This document shows, piece after piece, positions 43,657 to 55,200 of a stretch of 64,000 nt of DNA. The notes under the pieces are model-generated. The model worked only from the letters and a program-made list of their open reading frames with translations, searched no databases and had not been told where the DNA came from. The position numbers and the translations under genes were made by a program. Each line of letters opens with the position of its first letter. Within the stretch, counting starts at the first letter, position 1. This DNA is from Strigamia acuminata. Lineage: Eukaryota > Arthropoda > Chilopoda > Geophilomorpha > Linotaeniidae. The stretch spans positions 10,274,517 to 10,338,516 of the forward strand of contig OX442318.1 of the NCBI GenBank assembly GCA_949358305.1, in the 5' to 3' direction.

Positions 43657-46512
43657 ATGGACGAGGAAGAGAACGACGTGCTGGCCATCGAGCACGAGGA
43701 CGAGGAAAACTGGGACCGCGATGTAAACCAAGTCCAGCCCGATCAGATGGCACTACGTAAAACATGGGGACCATTAGACCCCGCTTGCATCACTCGTGGC
43801 GGGATATTTCGAGGCGCGCTGCCCGATTTTTACCGACGATGTTTCGGCGAAGACGCCGACCCTTGGCGCCTGCGAATACTACATTCCCGATGCATCGCCC
43901 GACGTTGGGTACGAGACTGCACGCTCCTGGATACGTTCCCGGAGGGAATGCGCGAAGGCATCGCCACAGAGTTAGCTCGTGACGATGACCCGAAATCGCC
44001 GATTTTCCACCCCGGATTGTCAAGTCAGTACACTGGCAACCCGGCGGAGGAACACGTGCTGCATGCGTGGCGAGCAGCCGAGACAGAAGAGGCCCGTGAG
44101 GCCATCTACCAGCATTATAGACAACAGCTGGTGGATACCGCTACGGCAGTGGCCGAGCGCATCCTCCAAAACGAGGGGATGACCGCGGATGATATTCATC
44201 TGTGGTTTGAGAGGCTGCGATTGGGAGAGAGTACGCCCCAGTGGAGACCTCGGATGGGAATTTTGACGTCCCAAGCCGAGATGTGGCAGCTCCACTACCT
44301 GGGGATTTTGGGGCCCAAGAGCAGCTACCCGCGGAAGCGCAAGCGCTCCAAAGGCGCCGGGGACAGCCAGTCGCGTTCCCCAGCGACAACCAAGAAGCAG
44401 CGTGTCGCTCAAAACACGACTGAAGGCAACGAAGCTGGGCCATCCACTAGTACGGTGCGTGACCCTTCGCAGTATTCCCGACCGCGAATTTTCATAAACC
44501 GTCAGATTAAAGACGGTAAGGAGTGCAAGGAGGTTTGGATGTCTGGTGACGAAGAGCGAGTCTCTCGTCCCAGCACTTCTAGACGTCCGCTGACTCATCG
44601 CGAGCAGCGGAAAAAAGATCGCAAAGAGCGATACTTCGCGAGGTGCGAAGCTCGGGGCCGTCCCATCCCCGAACCCGCCTACGCCTCCAAGAGAGCGGGT
44701 CGACGAGGTGGTAGCCAGTCAGGTGAGCGAAACGTCCCAGCGGCAGATACGCGGGACCTTCGCGAGATTCTGACTCAGATGAAGCGGACGAAACTGACAC
44801 GTTTCGATCCCGCGATGAAACACGCCAGGAAGATGGGTGTTGTCACCGACGGGAAGGTGACCCCACACGAGGTGGCAAGGTGGCTCGCAGACTACATTAA
44901 TTCGCGACCACGACCCGATGGCATGCCAACCGCCATCGTGCAGCCTTCAGGCTCCGGACAACATCTCCCGGCGCTCCAAGTCGCAATGACTGGAGTGCAG
45001 ACGACGGAGACGCCACCACCGCCGACGCAGCCAACACCACCGCTGCCGACGCCGACGCTGCCGACCAAGACGCAGCCGCCTCCGAACCTGCCGCCGCCGT
45101 CGTTGTTGAATTCGAGCGATCCGCCGGATTTACCCACCGACCGCTCAGTCCCTCTCCCCGTTGGACAGAGCATTGCGCAGGAATGTCGAGCCAATTTGAC
45201 CGGCATTTACAGGCCGAGCCAACCCCGATCCGGTTCCTCGGCCCTGTTTTTCGAGAGGCGAGACGAAGAAGCGCGACTCGCGAGAGAAGCCGCCAATCCG
45301 ACTATCTCCGAGCTCTCAGCGTTTCGCTTCGTGATGGAAGACCCAAGAGTCTCCGCGCCCGCCTTGCGAGGTGTGGATCAGGCCCAGCGATATTTCATCG
45401 AATGGGCAACGGCGATGATGAGTAAGCTCTCGTGTGCCTTCACTGCGGATTCGGAGCGATCGAATCCAGTGAATCGTCGCAGCCTACAGCTATCATTGAC
45501 CAAGGTCATGATGCAGCTGCTAACCCCAGCACTCTTCGGAGAAGGGCGTCAGGCGATGGCCGCATGGTCTGTCGTGGACAGAGAGGGTGTACAGGTTCCC
45601 CGTGCACTCCTCGCAGAGTGGAGCTCCATTCTGCCCGACCCTGTGTTGACTCGGTACGAGCTAACCAGGGATGTGGTAAACCCCGAATTTGAGGGGTACA
45701 AGTTGCGAAGCACGGCGTTTCGTTATACCTCCGCCACCTGGACAGCGGCGCCTACCCAACAACTGCGCGCCTTGACCATCCAGACGGAAGAATCGGCAGA
45801 GGATGTAGAAATGGTGATCTCGCCGACGAGCGGAGTTCCGATTCCGCCACCGATGCCTGCGGAGATATCCCCGCAAGGACCCGCCCTGTTCGAAGTGGCG
45901 GGTAAACCAAAGCGCTTGCTGTGCCGAACGCCACCCGTCAGGTCCGTCGAGCAAACGAAGCCGACACCGCCCGGGACCTCACCGGCCCGAGCGGCGACAA
46001 CGACGCAAGCCGCTATTCCCGCGGCCACCCAGAAGCCGAAGCCGGCACCGCCTCCGCCAGACTATTACGGGCGAATCATCGAAGAGTTTCCCCATCTCTC
46101 GATGACGACGGCGACCAGGAGGTTTATCCTCGCGCAGCGGGACAAAGGCAAATCAGTCTTCATCTGGCTTCACAACCAGCTCCGGAAGACTAGAGACCTC
46201 ATCTTCCACCAGAGGTTGCTGAGAGCCCACCGTGTGCCAGTGACGCCAGCGGAAGCCAATGCCATCCGGCATACGAACACCGGCTTCTCCGCCTACATCC
46301 CGAGCGTTTGGTTACACGAGAGGACGCGTGCCCCGCATGAGCCAGTTGACGGCCATGCATTATGCTTCATTACGGAGCATGAGGACCCCCGAGATCGGTC
46401 CTCGGCGTTAGTAGGCGATCTACCCGCGCCACCCGGCACTCAACCGCCTGTCCCTGGAGTGAGTTACGCCCAGGTGACGGACTCAGTGTCGGGTCCCCCA
46501 GGAAAGAAGTGA
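43657..46512 (+). CDS. Third ORF of the gypsy element, unknown function
   Basis: The frame has 951 codons, starting at ATG 43,657 in a strong context (GCCATGG); it opens at TTG 43,630. The N-terminus is acidic. Around residues 430-520 it is Pro/Thr-rich, and about 600-720 looks folded and helical. The C-terminal part (YYGRIIEEFPHL to WLHERTRAPHE) also looks globular. No signal peptide, transmembrane helix or furin-like site was seen, so it is unlike an envelope protein. It ends 25 bp before the polypurine tract. Its GC-rich codons differ from pol. I do not recognise the family. Confidence 0.85.
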   Translation: MDEEENDVLAIEHEDEENWDRDVNQVQPDQMALRKTWGPLDPACITRGGIFRGALPDFYRRCFGEDADPWRLRILHSRCIARRWVRDCTLLDTFPEGMREGIATELARDDDPKSPIFHPGLSSQYTGNPAEEHVLHAWRAAETEEAREAIYQHYRQQLVDTATAVAERILQNEGMTADDIHLWFERLRLGESTPQWRPRMGILTSQAEMWQLHYLGILGPKSSYPRKRKRSKGAGDSQSRSPATTKKQRVAQNTTEGNEAGPSTSTVRDPSQYSRPRIFINRQIKDGKECKEVWMSGDEERVSRPSTSRRPLTHREQRKKDRKERYFARCEARGRPIPEPAYASKRAGRRGGSQSGERNVPAADTRDLREILTQMKRTKLTRFDPAMKHARKMGVVTDGKVTPHEVARWLADYINSRPRPDGMPTAIVQPSGSGQHLPALQVAMTGVQTTETPPPPTQPTPPLPTPTLPTKTQPPPNLPPPSLLNSSDPPDLPTDRSVPLPVGQSIAQECRANLTGIYRPSQPRSGSSALFFERRDEEARLAREAANPTISELSAFRFVMEDPRVSAPALRGVDQAQRYFIEWATAMMSKLSCAFTADSERSNPVNRRSLQLSLTKVMMQLLTPALFGEGRQAMAAWSVVDREGVQVPRALLAEWSSILPDPVLTRYELTRDVVNPEFEGYKLRSTAFRYTSATWTAAPTQQLRALTIQTEESAEDVEMVISPTSGVPIPPPMPAEISPQGPALFEVAGKPKRLLCRTPPVRSVEQTKPTPPGTSPARAATTTQAAIPAATQKPKPAPPPPDYYGRIIEEFPHLSMTTATRRFILAQRDKGKSVFIWLHNQLRKTRDLIFHQRLLRAHRVPVTPAEANAIRHTNTGFSAYIPSVWLHERTRAPHEPVDGHALCFITEHEDPRDRSSALVGDLPAPPGTQPPVPGVSYAQVTDSVSGPPGKK

Positions 46513-46537
46513 TCGCTCAGCCCCACGGTCTGAGCTC

Positions 46538-46548
46538 GGAGGGGGAAG
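46538..46548 (+). promoter_or_regulatory. Polypurine tract
   Basis: GGAGGGGGAAG directly abuts the 3' LTR, where plus-strand DNA synthesis is primed. Confidence 0.88.
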
Positions 46549-47568
46549 TGTTGTGACCCGACTGGACCGGGGTCAACGAAGAGTTTCTCTTGTGACCTCG
46601 TTTCGGGTGTAAGGGGAGCCGCAAGCGCGTCTCCCTTCCCTCAGTGCATTGACATCTAGTCAATGGACAGGCGTCTGCCCTGAGGGAGTGGGGATGGCTC
46701 GTCCACCCCACCATTGGGTGATTCCGGTCACCTGTCAACCCCGCTTTGTGCAAAGGAATGTGCCTTGCACTGAGCGGGCAGAACCAACACAACCATCAAA
46801 CGAGAAACACACGTAAAACCCGTCGTCCTACAAGATCAGGCCCAAGTAAATATACTGGGATTGACCAAGGACAAAGGACAATTTACCGTGAGTACGTTTG
46901 GTCAGTGTCAAACTCCGCAGAGTAACCTGCGAGATAAGATTACCACACTATTTTAGCACACCAGCTAGAAATAGTAAAAACCACTCCAGTTTAGCGAGTT
47001 GTGCAGACAAACGGTCGCACAAGCCTAAACTGCAGTAAAACCACGACGAGCGTTCCCGCCGCTGTGTGACCGCCGGGAGCCAGAAGAGTCCGCCGCTGTG
47101 TGATCGCCGGACACCACACAAAAACCTAGACAACAGCCCGAAGTAAGCCTTTTAACTAAGCATTCACTCGCGCCCGACCAGCGTGAGCCCGAAGGACCAG
47201 CCAGAGACGAGCCGAGGACGCCATATTGCCACGCCGGCCCAAGACGACACCACGTTGCCACAACGAGGACGCCATCTTGGACACGACCGAGACAACAGAC
47301 GACCTCGCCGATTCCAGCCAGCTTTCATCATACCTTTACCTTTCCATTTCCCTTCACCCATTCCGATTTACCTTTTACCTACCTTTTATATATATATATA
47401 TATAAGATATATCTGTACATTGTCCCACAGAATAAATCTATATTATATTTTACCTTTTATATCTGTGTAATCATTTCTTTGGGTAAACCGCTTGAGCAAA
47501 GCGGTAGTGAGTTAGTCGAATTAAGTAATCAACCCACGAGTTAGCGACGGTTAGAGTTGAGCGCGACA
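46549..47568 (+). repeat. 3' LTR of the gypsy element
   Basis: The LTR is 1020 bp with the same ends as the 5' LTR and one difference found (T at 46,591). AATAAA is at 47,431-47,436. The target duplication AGTT follows at 47,569-47,572. Confidence 0.95.
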
Positions 47569-47572
47569 AGTT

Positions 47573-49188
47573 TTAACCCCCAGTCTGAATAAAGTCACCC
47601 ATAGAGTAAGACATGCTCCGAGTCTCTCACTTCAAGTGAACCCACATCACTAACACTTCCGTTTGCGAGTCATGCGATCTCGAATTCAAAACCGCCGCCA
47701 CGATGTTGACTTTTTTGTGTGACTCTGGTTTTCATAGTTTTCTGTAGTGTCTAATGAAAAAAATTTGCTTCAAAATGTCTATTGATAATTAAAAGCATCC
47801 TGGTTCACATTTTCTGCTTGCAAGCAAGTTTTCTCAGACGTAAATGGCTTATTGCAGTGGCTTTCAACCCTCTAGGGGTGTGAGTGGTTGTGCTAAAAAT
47901 ATTATTTACTGTACAAACTTGTAGATTATATCGGTTACGGTACAGCAGTGCTTCTTAAGGAGTAGACATGGGGCCGGTGCCGGTCCTCAAACAAGATGGC
48001 TGTCAGTTTATCGTTGGATCACAAAGATTGTGCACGATTACCAACATTGTCAAAGGTGATGCTTTGACACAGAACTACTTTTCCGCATAGTAGAACACAG
48101 TACACAGTTAGGCGTAAACAGGTTGAAATAGATCAACGTTGGGGTGGTTTTGAGTATACCGTACGCCCGGGCGTTTAATTCTTTTTTTGGGCCGACCCCC
48201 TCCCGGTAAAGTCGGTTCGGGGCGGCGCACGGTGCAATAAACGCTGCCCAACCCCCGGCGTTTATTCAAGCCTGGCGTCTAAATGAAACCGGGCGTTTAA
48301 ATGAGGCAGTACGGTAGGCATGTGCGTTATTATTTTTGTGCGAGGCATTGCGTTATTCACAAAATAAGGCCCACAAGCCTAGTCCTCGCCTCGGCAAAAC
48401 AAATTTGTGGTCCTACAACGGAAGTTTATTTTCTCAAAGCTTTAAATTTTTTTTTTAAATTTTTAAGGAAGATTTTCTTTGAACTCAATCAATAACTTCT
48501 GAAAACAAGACTATAATTTGCAAACACGAGTTTGTCAAGTGTAAAATGTGAAATTCCTACACGGAGTAAGAGGACCCACATTTGATCAATGTTTATTAAG
48601 AATTCCTCTGCTAAGACATTCCAATTCCAAACAACAAATAAAAGTATAGATTGACATTTGGAGGTTTATAGAATTATCCTCATTGACATTTAGTCTATCT
48701 TATAGAAGTTCTTTTGAGAAGGAAAAATTTAATTAAGCATGTAATGAGATTGCAGATAATTACATGCATCATAGGTTTTTGTTTCATGAAACTGAATTTA
48801 CTTGAAAAAAGTTTCCATTTTACACCAGTTGGGAAAATGGGAATGTTCCCATTCTGGAGGAAATGATAAAGGAAAAGGCTTAATCTTTTCAAATGTTTGT
48901 TCTTGCAATATGTTTATGGTCATATCAAAGGCTATATGAAATGAGGGCTGCCATCCTTTCAAAATAAAAGGCAATCCTTATCAGATGAAGCCAAGTGAAA
49001 ACCCGGTTGCTTGCAAAGAACCTCAGGATAGGGAACTAAGTTACTAGATGAAAATCTGTATTTTTAATTTTGATGTTTTTTTTTTAATTTTGAAGCTTCT
49101 TAAAGATATTTGCAAAACCCCGTACGGTTCAGAAATATATTTTACAATAAATTGCTTTTTACTTAATGCATTCCAAAATGTATATACT
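47573..49188. other. Rap-GAP intron right of the retrotransposon
   Basis: No gene is seen. The sequence at 48,121-48,158 matches 5735-5766 plus 6035 onward and is the empty-site paralog of the MITE at 5767. Confidence 0.4.
48159..48314. mobile_element. 156-bp TA-flanked MITE
   Basis: The ends CCGTAC and GTACGG are flanked by TA. Inside, CGGGCGTTTAA occurs as direct repeats near both ends and CGGCGTTTATTC between them. Confidence 0.5.
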
Positions 49189-49611
49189 CTAGTTGCAGTC
49201 AAAAAGGTATTTTAGACTCTAGTTCCATTGGTAGAGCCAGTTTACTACTAATTCCAGACTGTATACTACTACTAGAAGAAGTAGTTTTGATTTTTATTTA
49301 TTGTTGTGCTTGTTATGACTAGTTTAGTTAATGTTATTTAGATTTTTCTTATTAAAAAATGTTATTTCCATCATTGAAATGAAGTTTTACACACATAAAA
49401 ATGTCAAACTCATGTTTATTATGTTTATTGGTTACTATGTCTGGAAAGTAAACAATTTTGAATTTTTGGCAGTTACTTAGGCAATCAATTACAATGTCTG
49501 TACATTATAATGCAATTCTGGTGTTTGGGTCTACTTTTCCGGATCACTACACCAGTGAACTGGCTCGACCAATGGGACTACAGTCTAAAGTGCCTTTTTG
49601 ACTGCAACTAG
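49189..49611. mobile_element. Inverted-repeat element, CTAGTTGCAGTC ends
   Basis: The ends CTAGTTGCAGTCAAAAAGG and its complement extend as imperfect arms of about 54 bp. The interior TCTACTTTTCCGGATCACTA is shared with the element at 50,811. A related interior is found at 5690-5740, 52,557 and 60,890. Confidence 0.7.
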
Positions 49612-49698
49612 ATTATAGCAGTTTACGGAATTAATTATATTACACATTAAATAATGCATTTCATACTACAATTCAAAAAAATTTGTTAAATAATAATA

Positions 49699-49851
49699 CA
49701 GTTGAAACTCTTTATTACGAATCGCAAGGGACCCGAAAAGTCGATTCGTTATAAGGAGAATTTGTTATATCGAAATTTTTTAACATGGTGATCTATGGCC
49801 AACCAACTAAACCAGCCATTTTTAGGTACTCGTTATAAAGAGTTTCAACTG
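49699..49851. mobile_element. 153-bp Tigger-like MITE
   Basis: CAGTTGAAACTCTTTAT and its complement end the element, with TA at 49,697-49,698 and 49,852-49,853. ACGAATCGCAAGGGACC and CGTTATAA words match the larger element at 26,808-27,453, probably its source family. Confidence 0.8.
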
Positions 49852-50810
49852 TATTGGGAATTCATTTCAAAAAAACATTTTATTGTTATTTGCAAACCAA
49901 TACAGAGTAGCATGCAAAAATGTATTACAAAATGCGTTCTCGTAAAACCCGATGTTTTTCAAAATACATGGCAACATAATTCCAACGTATTTTTTAACTT
50001 TATGGGACAAGGTATACATGTGTACTAAAATTGAAAAAGATTACATTTTACTAACATTTTCAATCATGAGAATTCAACTAAATTGGAGTAAATTAAATTG
50101 CAATTCTTTATCTCTTTTATGAGTACCTTATATAAGTTTAGCAACTAATTATGACCCATTAAAGCATTTGTCAATTCTCTAAAATGTTCTACTGCTTTGC
50201 TGCACTGTTATTAAAGAGAGAGAGTGTTTATTGGAGGAAAAGAGAAAGTTTTATTTCATCTAATCCTCAGGAACTTGCAGTGTCACAAATAGGTAAAAGC
50301 TGGTTATTACTGAGAACTATTGATTTCTGTTGGGAATGCTGGCATGCCTTGTTAATAGACACTTGTAATGAAAACCATAAAACTAAATAGAGTCACTCAA
50401 ACCCCATTAGAACAAACAAGCTTAAAGATACAATAAGTATAGGAAAAATCGTGAGTACCGGTAAGTTGTTTTTAAAATTTTAAAATTTGTTTTAAAAAAT
50501 AAGGACATGTCCGGCAGGAGAAAATGCTTGGTTCAAAAAGTATCCGGATTCATATTTTCTGCTCACTGGGGGGGTTTTTTCAGTTACATTTAGGACATAT
50601 TGCCACATTTAAAATGGGCTAGGATAGGCTAGGCTAGAATGTAATAGCCAAGTTGTCCGTGCGAAGCAACTTTATGATTAGATACTAGCGGTCACCCGCG
50701 CGGCATGCACATTTTTTTTTATTATCTAGAAAAAAATTTAATTTAATAAATCAATAAAATTAATATACAACTTTTAAATAATGACATCATCATTTTTCAG
50801 AACCATGCTG

Positions 50811-51098
50811 TATACTCGAGTTGCACTCAAAAAGGCACCTCACAATGTGTACTCCCATCATAAAAAATGAAGTTTCACACATTAAAAAATGTCGAACTCA
50901 TGTTTGTTGTGTTTATTGCTTACATCGTCTGGAAGTTTGAATTTTAGGCCGTTGCCTAGGCAATCGATTACAATGTCTGTACATTGTAATGCAATTCTGG
51001 TGTTTGGGTCTACTTTTCCGGATCACTACACAAGTAAACTGGCTCGACCAATGGCAGTACACATTGTGAGGTGCCTTTTTGAGTGCAACTCGAGTATA
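50811..51098. mobile_element. 288-bp inverted-repeat element with 48-bp arms
   Basis: The arms start TATACTCGAGTTGCACTC and match over about 48 bp with one mismatch. The interior is shared with the element at 49,189-49,611. Confidence 0.75.
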
Positions 51099-51120
51099 GC
51101 AATGACGTTTTAGCGTTGCG

Positions 51121-51335
51121 TTAACTTCGTGAAGTCACTTCATTTCGTCGCCATTCATTTCGTCCGTTTTTAGGCTGAGTCTGCCTCAAGTCAAAGGTTT
51201 TTTTTCCTCGTATTCCTAAGAATGCCTAACCTAACCAACGCCCCTCTTGACCCCCCTCCCCCCCTCCCGAACCTCACCTTACTAGTTTTTTTTAAACAAA
51301 TCTCCTTCCAGAGAGTAATGGTCGGCAACGAAATG
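51121..51335. repeat. ATTTCGTCGC-type MITE relative
   Basis: TTCATTTCGTCGCC and TTTTTAGGCTGA match 5578-5630. GAACCTCACCTTACTAG matches the core of the TTTTAGCGA MITEs at 5767 and 18,916, so the two motif types belong to one larger family. Confidence 0.5.
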
Positions 51336-52088
51336 AAGAAACCCCAACGTCGCTGTCTCTAACCACTCACGATTATTGAGACAGCACGGCAATGACCTTG
51401 ATGGATGTCCATGCTCCAAGGTCACATTTATACAGCAACTGTTACAAATCTAATAAGGTTTTCAAGGTGGTCCCCGAAGGGCCGATTGCCCAATCTCGAC
51501 CGGTCGTAGACAAGCTGCCGACAAAATTTCTGCAACGGAGTCTTCGTCTTTTTTGTTTTGCGGTCTATTTTTTTTTCGTTTATTTTTATCGTATCAATTC
51601 AATATTGGCTTTGAACGGAAATTATAATGAAAATTTGATATAAGGAGAAGTAATTAGACTGATTGGTTTTCTAAATAACCAATCTCGGCAATTCTTGATT
51701 ATTGTTCCTTTGTTCTACCGAGCCAAGACTGCATTACAGTAAATGCATTTGTTGTACATTTGTCATCAGCCTTAGTGACAACAAATGCGCATCAAATAGG
51801 AAACTAATGTTTAGCATTTATTGCCCTTCTGTGCCAAATGGGTGTTATTCCCAATGGCATTATTGATGATGTAGCAATTTAAGCTGCTGCAATGCACCGG
51901 ATGAGCAGAAATGTGTCGTACAAATAAAAGCTGCTGTGAAAGCAGTAAAAATGCCCAAATAAAAACACCTGAAGATAAACCCATGGTTATAAAATTGTAA
52001 AAGTAATAGGTAAATAAATATCCGAGCGAGTAAGGAGAAATAGTATAAATAATACAATTGATTACTTAGTGTTGTGTGGTATCTCTGC

Positions 52089-52265
52089 ATCAAAATTGAG
52101 TTCCTATACAAAATTGATGATTTCCCATACAAATTTGATCAGTTTCTATACAAAATTGATTTACTCTGCACAAAATTGATCTGGTCTACACAAAATTGAT
52201 CATTTACTATGCAAAGTGATCATTTACTATACAAAATTGATTTTTGTCTGTGTAAAATTTATCAT
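52089..52265. repeat. Imperfect tandem repeat, about 22-25 bp unit
   Basis: About seven units contain TATACAAAATTGAT or close variants (CTACACAAAATTGATC, CTATGCAAAGTGATC). The units vary and no cas gene is near; this is a eukaryotic minisatellite. Confidence 0.7.
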
Positions 52266-55200
52266 TCATTTACAGTAGAGAATTCATCACTTTCTTGTAA
52301 ACTTTACAATTGATTTTGGTGTGTTTTATTCTCGAATAAGCTCTTTACTCGGAACTGGCAGCAACCAATCTAGAAATACCATTAAAGGCAAGAAACGTGG
52401 TGCGAGTGTTAATGGCTCCTAATAAAATTTTTATTATTATTTTTCCTTCAATTGTAGTGTAATAGGGAGAAAAATATGGCATTTAACTTGCTTTTTAAAT
52501 AGAAGATAAAACATTATTTAATGTTGGAAAAAGTTATTTCATCATTTAAAATTTATCATTACTTTTTTGTGCCACTACACCAGTGAGACGGCTCAACCAA
52601 TAGGAGTTAGGACCATGTTCTATCGGTTTGGTGTATAGGCACAAGCGCGACACAGATAACTGCGACAAATGTAATGAACCAGTGATGTTCAAGGCAAACT
52701 TTATGTACAAATATAAATACAGAGTACACCCAATGTATAAAAAACGTGTAGCTGCATTCAAAAAGTCGTGTTATAAGTCTTACAGGTGTTTGTGTTTGTG
52801 TTTTGGCACAGTATGTGGTCAATTTGAAATACAGGGTGTTCATAAAGTCTTTAGAAAATTTGAAAAAAAAAATCAAATGCTAACATCAGGTGGTGACAAA
52901 ATAATTTTTTTGTTTATCAATAAGTTATTATTAAAGGTTTTATTCATGTTGAGTTTATTTTTGGAGATCAATTAAGACATAAAAATAATTACGAAAATGA
53001 AAAGTATACAAAAATGGCTGTTCTATAAATAGAGACCATATAGAAATTTATTAACCATTTTTGAAAAAAATAACTTTACTGTATACTTTACAACTGGTTT
53101 TACAAACTGCTACCGGAAATGACGCGTAGAAGGGGTTTAGAAGTCTAAGATGTAATGCTTCCATGCATTACAGATTTTCTTGTTATTTCTAATTTTAATA
53201 ATTTTTTTAAATTGTCTAGAGACTGTGTGAACAGTGATGTATGGATAGACGTGTACAGGGTCAACATATTTTTTTGCTCATCTTGAAGTTGAAAAATACC
53301 ACAAACCAGTGTAGGATGTGGTTGTCAGTCTGATAAAGTCTATCCGATGCATGTAACTAAAGACTGTTATTACTGTTTTGCTTACCTGTTGTGAACACGA
53401 TACAAACGTCTCGAGTAAGTTAAGCGGAAAATTGGATTCTGAAAATACAACACCCAAGTTTTTTTTCACAAATTTATGCTCATAAGCTGAATTCAAATCT
53501 TCTGTTTATTTTTCAATAGATCCATTCATACAATCATTATACTTATTGTCATCTCTCTGTATACATATAATAAATGCAAATACATATGCGACAAAGGGGC
53601 CCCTGATAAGCAACAAGGTCGGGGTCTCAAATTTTGTTACGAGTTATTACTAAGGGGAGGGGAGGTCACAAACTTTGTTGCGTTCTATGTAAAAAAAAAA
53701 ATTTAATTTTAAATAATCAAAATATAATTAGTTTTTAAATAATTTTTTGAAAATTGGGGGGGGGGGTTAATTTTGTTACATAATTAGGGGGTGGGGGTTT
53801 GGGAATTTGTTACGACCATGTTACAGAGAGGGGAAGGGGTCTAAAAATCCCAAATTTTGCGTTACGTAATTTATAGACGGCCCCATACATGTAAATCTGA
53901 CTTCGATCCAGGGTGACCTAAAAGAATTAAATGACAATTTAAATACGTTATTCTTAGCACCAAAGGCCTTTGGACAGTTTCCAATCATCTTCAGTGATTG
54001 TAATCAACATCTAAAACAGTTTGGGAATTATTTACTGAGAACCAGACTTTCTGACCACACTGTATAAAACACTAACTTGTAAGTGGTACGCATAGGAAAT
54101 ATAAGTTTTAAAAACCTAAAAGAATTATTCCGCATGAATCTGCTTACACTAAAATTTCATTTCCACGACCACGACATTTTGTAGAGTCATTTAACGTGCC
54201 ATGAATGCAAATGCAGGTGAAATTCTGAAACATTATAATGCGTATTACCTCTGGAAACAGATCGATCGCTGTGCATTGGCTCCTCATTTGTTTTGGCTCT
54301 CACTTGTTGCACAGGACTGTACAAACAAGAGCAATCCATCTAAAACCAATTTCTGTGTTTGGTTATAGGTTGTTATTGTTTACAAGATGGAAATTTAATG
54401 AAATTCGGTTTTTTTTTATTGTATTTTGGTAGATGGTAAGGTGCCTTGGATTTCTTTATTCTTTTTTTCTTTGGTTTCCAAGGAACGTCATCAGTATGGT
54501 TGTCATGGTGACCTTGTTATTGAAAATAGAAGCTGAAGTAAGCTTTGGAAATAAGTGCATTTAAAAATGATAATGAAAAAACTTTAAATTGAAAATGGCT
54601 TTATATCTTGTGTGGGAAAGTGGAGGTTTTTTTTAAATCATTTTATGCTGTTTAAAGGGATTGGTTAAAAAGTTTTAACTTTTCTTGGAGATAATATAAA
54701 CAGTGTTTTAATTTTGAAGTTAGATCGAGACAAGCCGGTTTAAAAATGCTGTTAAGTCTAGATTACTTTATTCCAGAGAACTTATGACAAACTTTCACTA
54801 GCTGCATTCAAAAACTAAAATATTTTGTGTTTTACTTCAATTTTAAAACAAAAATGACGTCATTTCCTCTTTACTTTACGAAATGATTGATTACAAATTA
54901 CGTCGTACTTTCTTCGAACTACTTTTCTGTTGTTCATTTGTATCCATGATGCAATGGCTGTGGTCAGGCTAATAGCCAATGGGATTTTGACACAAGTTTT
55001 GTGAAACAGAGGACGTGTAGTGTTCTAATGGTTGACGTAAGGTGTGCCGGATGGACAAGAAACTGATAGCGATGCTGCCCGCATGACAGTTGATACTACG
55101 ATGATTCTTGAGGTCTTATTACCGGAAGTTCCAGTAACGTAAAGTGATATGTTAAGAAAGAGGGTTACAAACATTAGAAAATGGGGTAACTATGCACAGT

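Larger units (their letters stand above)
34911..47568 (+). mobile_element. Complete Ty3/gypsy LTR retrotransposon, 12.66 kb
   Basis: Order: 1020-bp 5' LTR, primer site, gag, pol (protease, reverse transcriptase, RNase H, integrase), third ORF, polypurine tract, 1020-bp 3' LTR. AGTT flanks both ends (34,907-34,910 and 47,569-47,572). The RT-RH-IN order and GPY-type C-terminus place it in Ty3/gypsy (Metaviridae). It lies sense in Rap-GAP intron 1. All three frames are open and only one LTR difference was found, so insertion is recent and the element may be active. It is long for the group, mainly because of the large gag and the third ORF. Confidence 0.96.

Noticed and set aside
36245-46028. 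Many long antisense and out-of-frame ORFs across gag, pol and ORF3
   Set aside because: They are shadows of the GC-richer retrotransposon genes and have no independent motifs.
43657-46512. ORF3 as an envelope gene
   Set aside because: No signal peptide, membrane anchor or cleavage motif was seen.
52089-52265. CRISPR-like array
   Set aside because: Repeats are imperfect, linkers are not unique spacers, and the DNA is animal.
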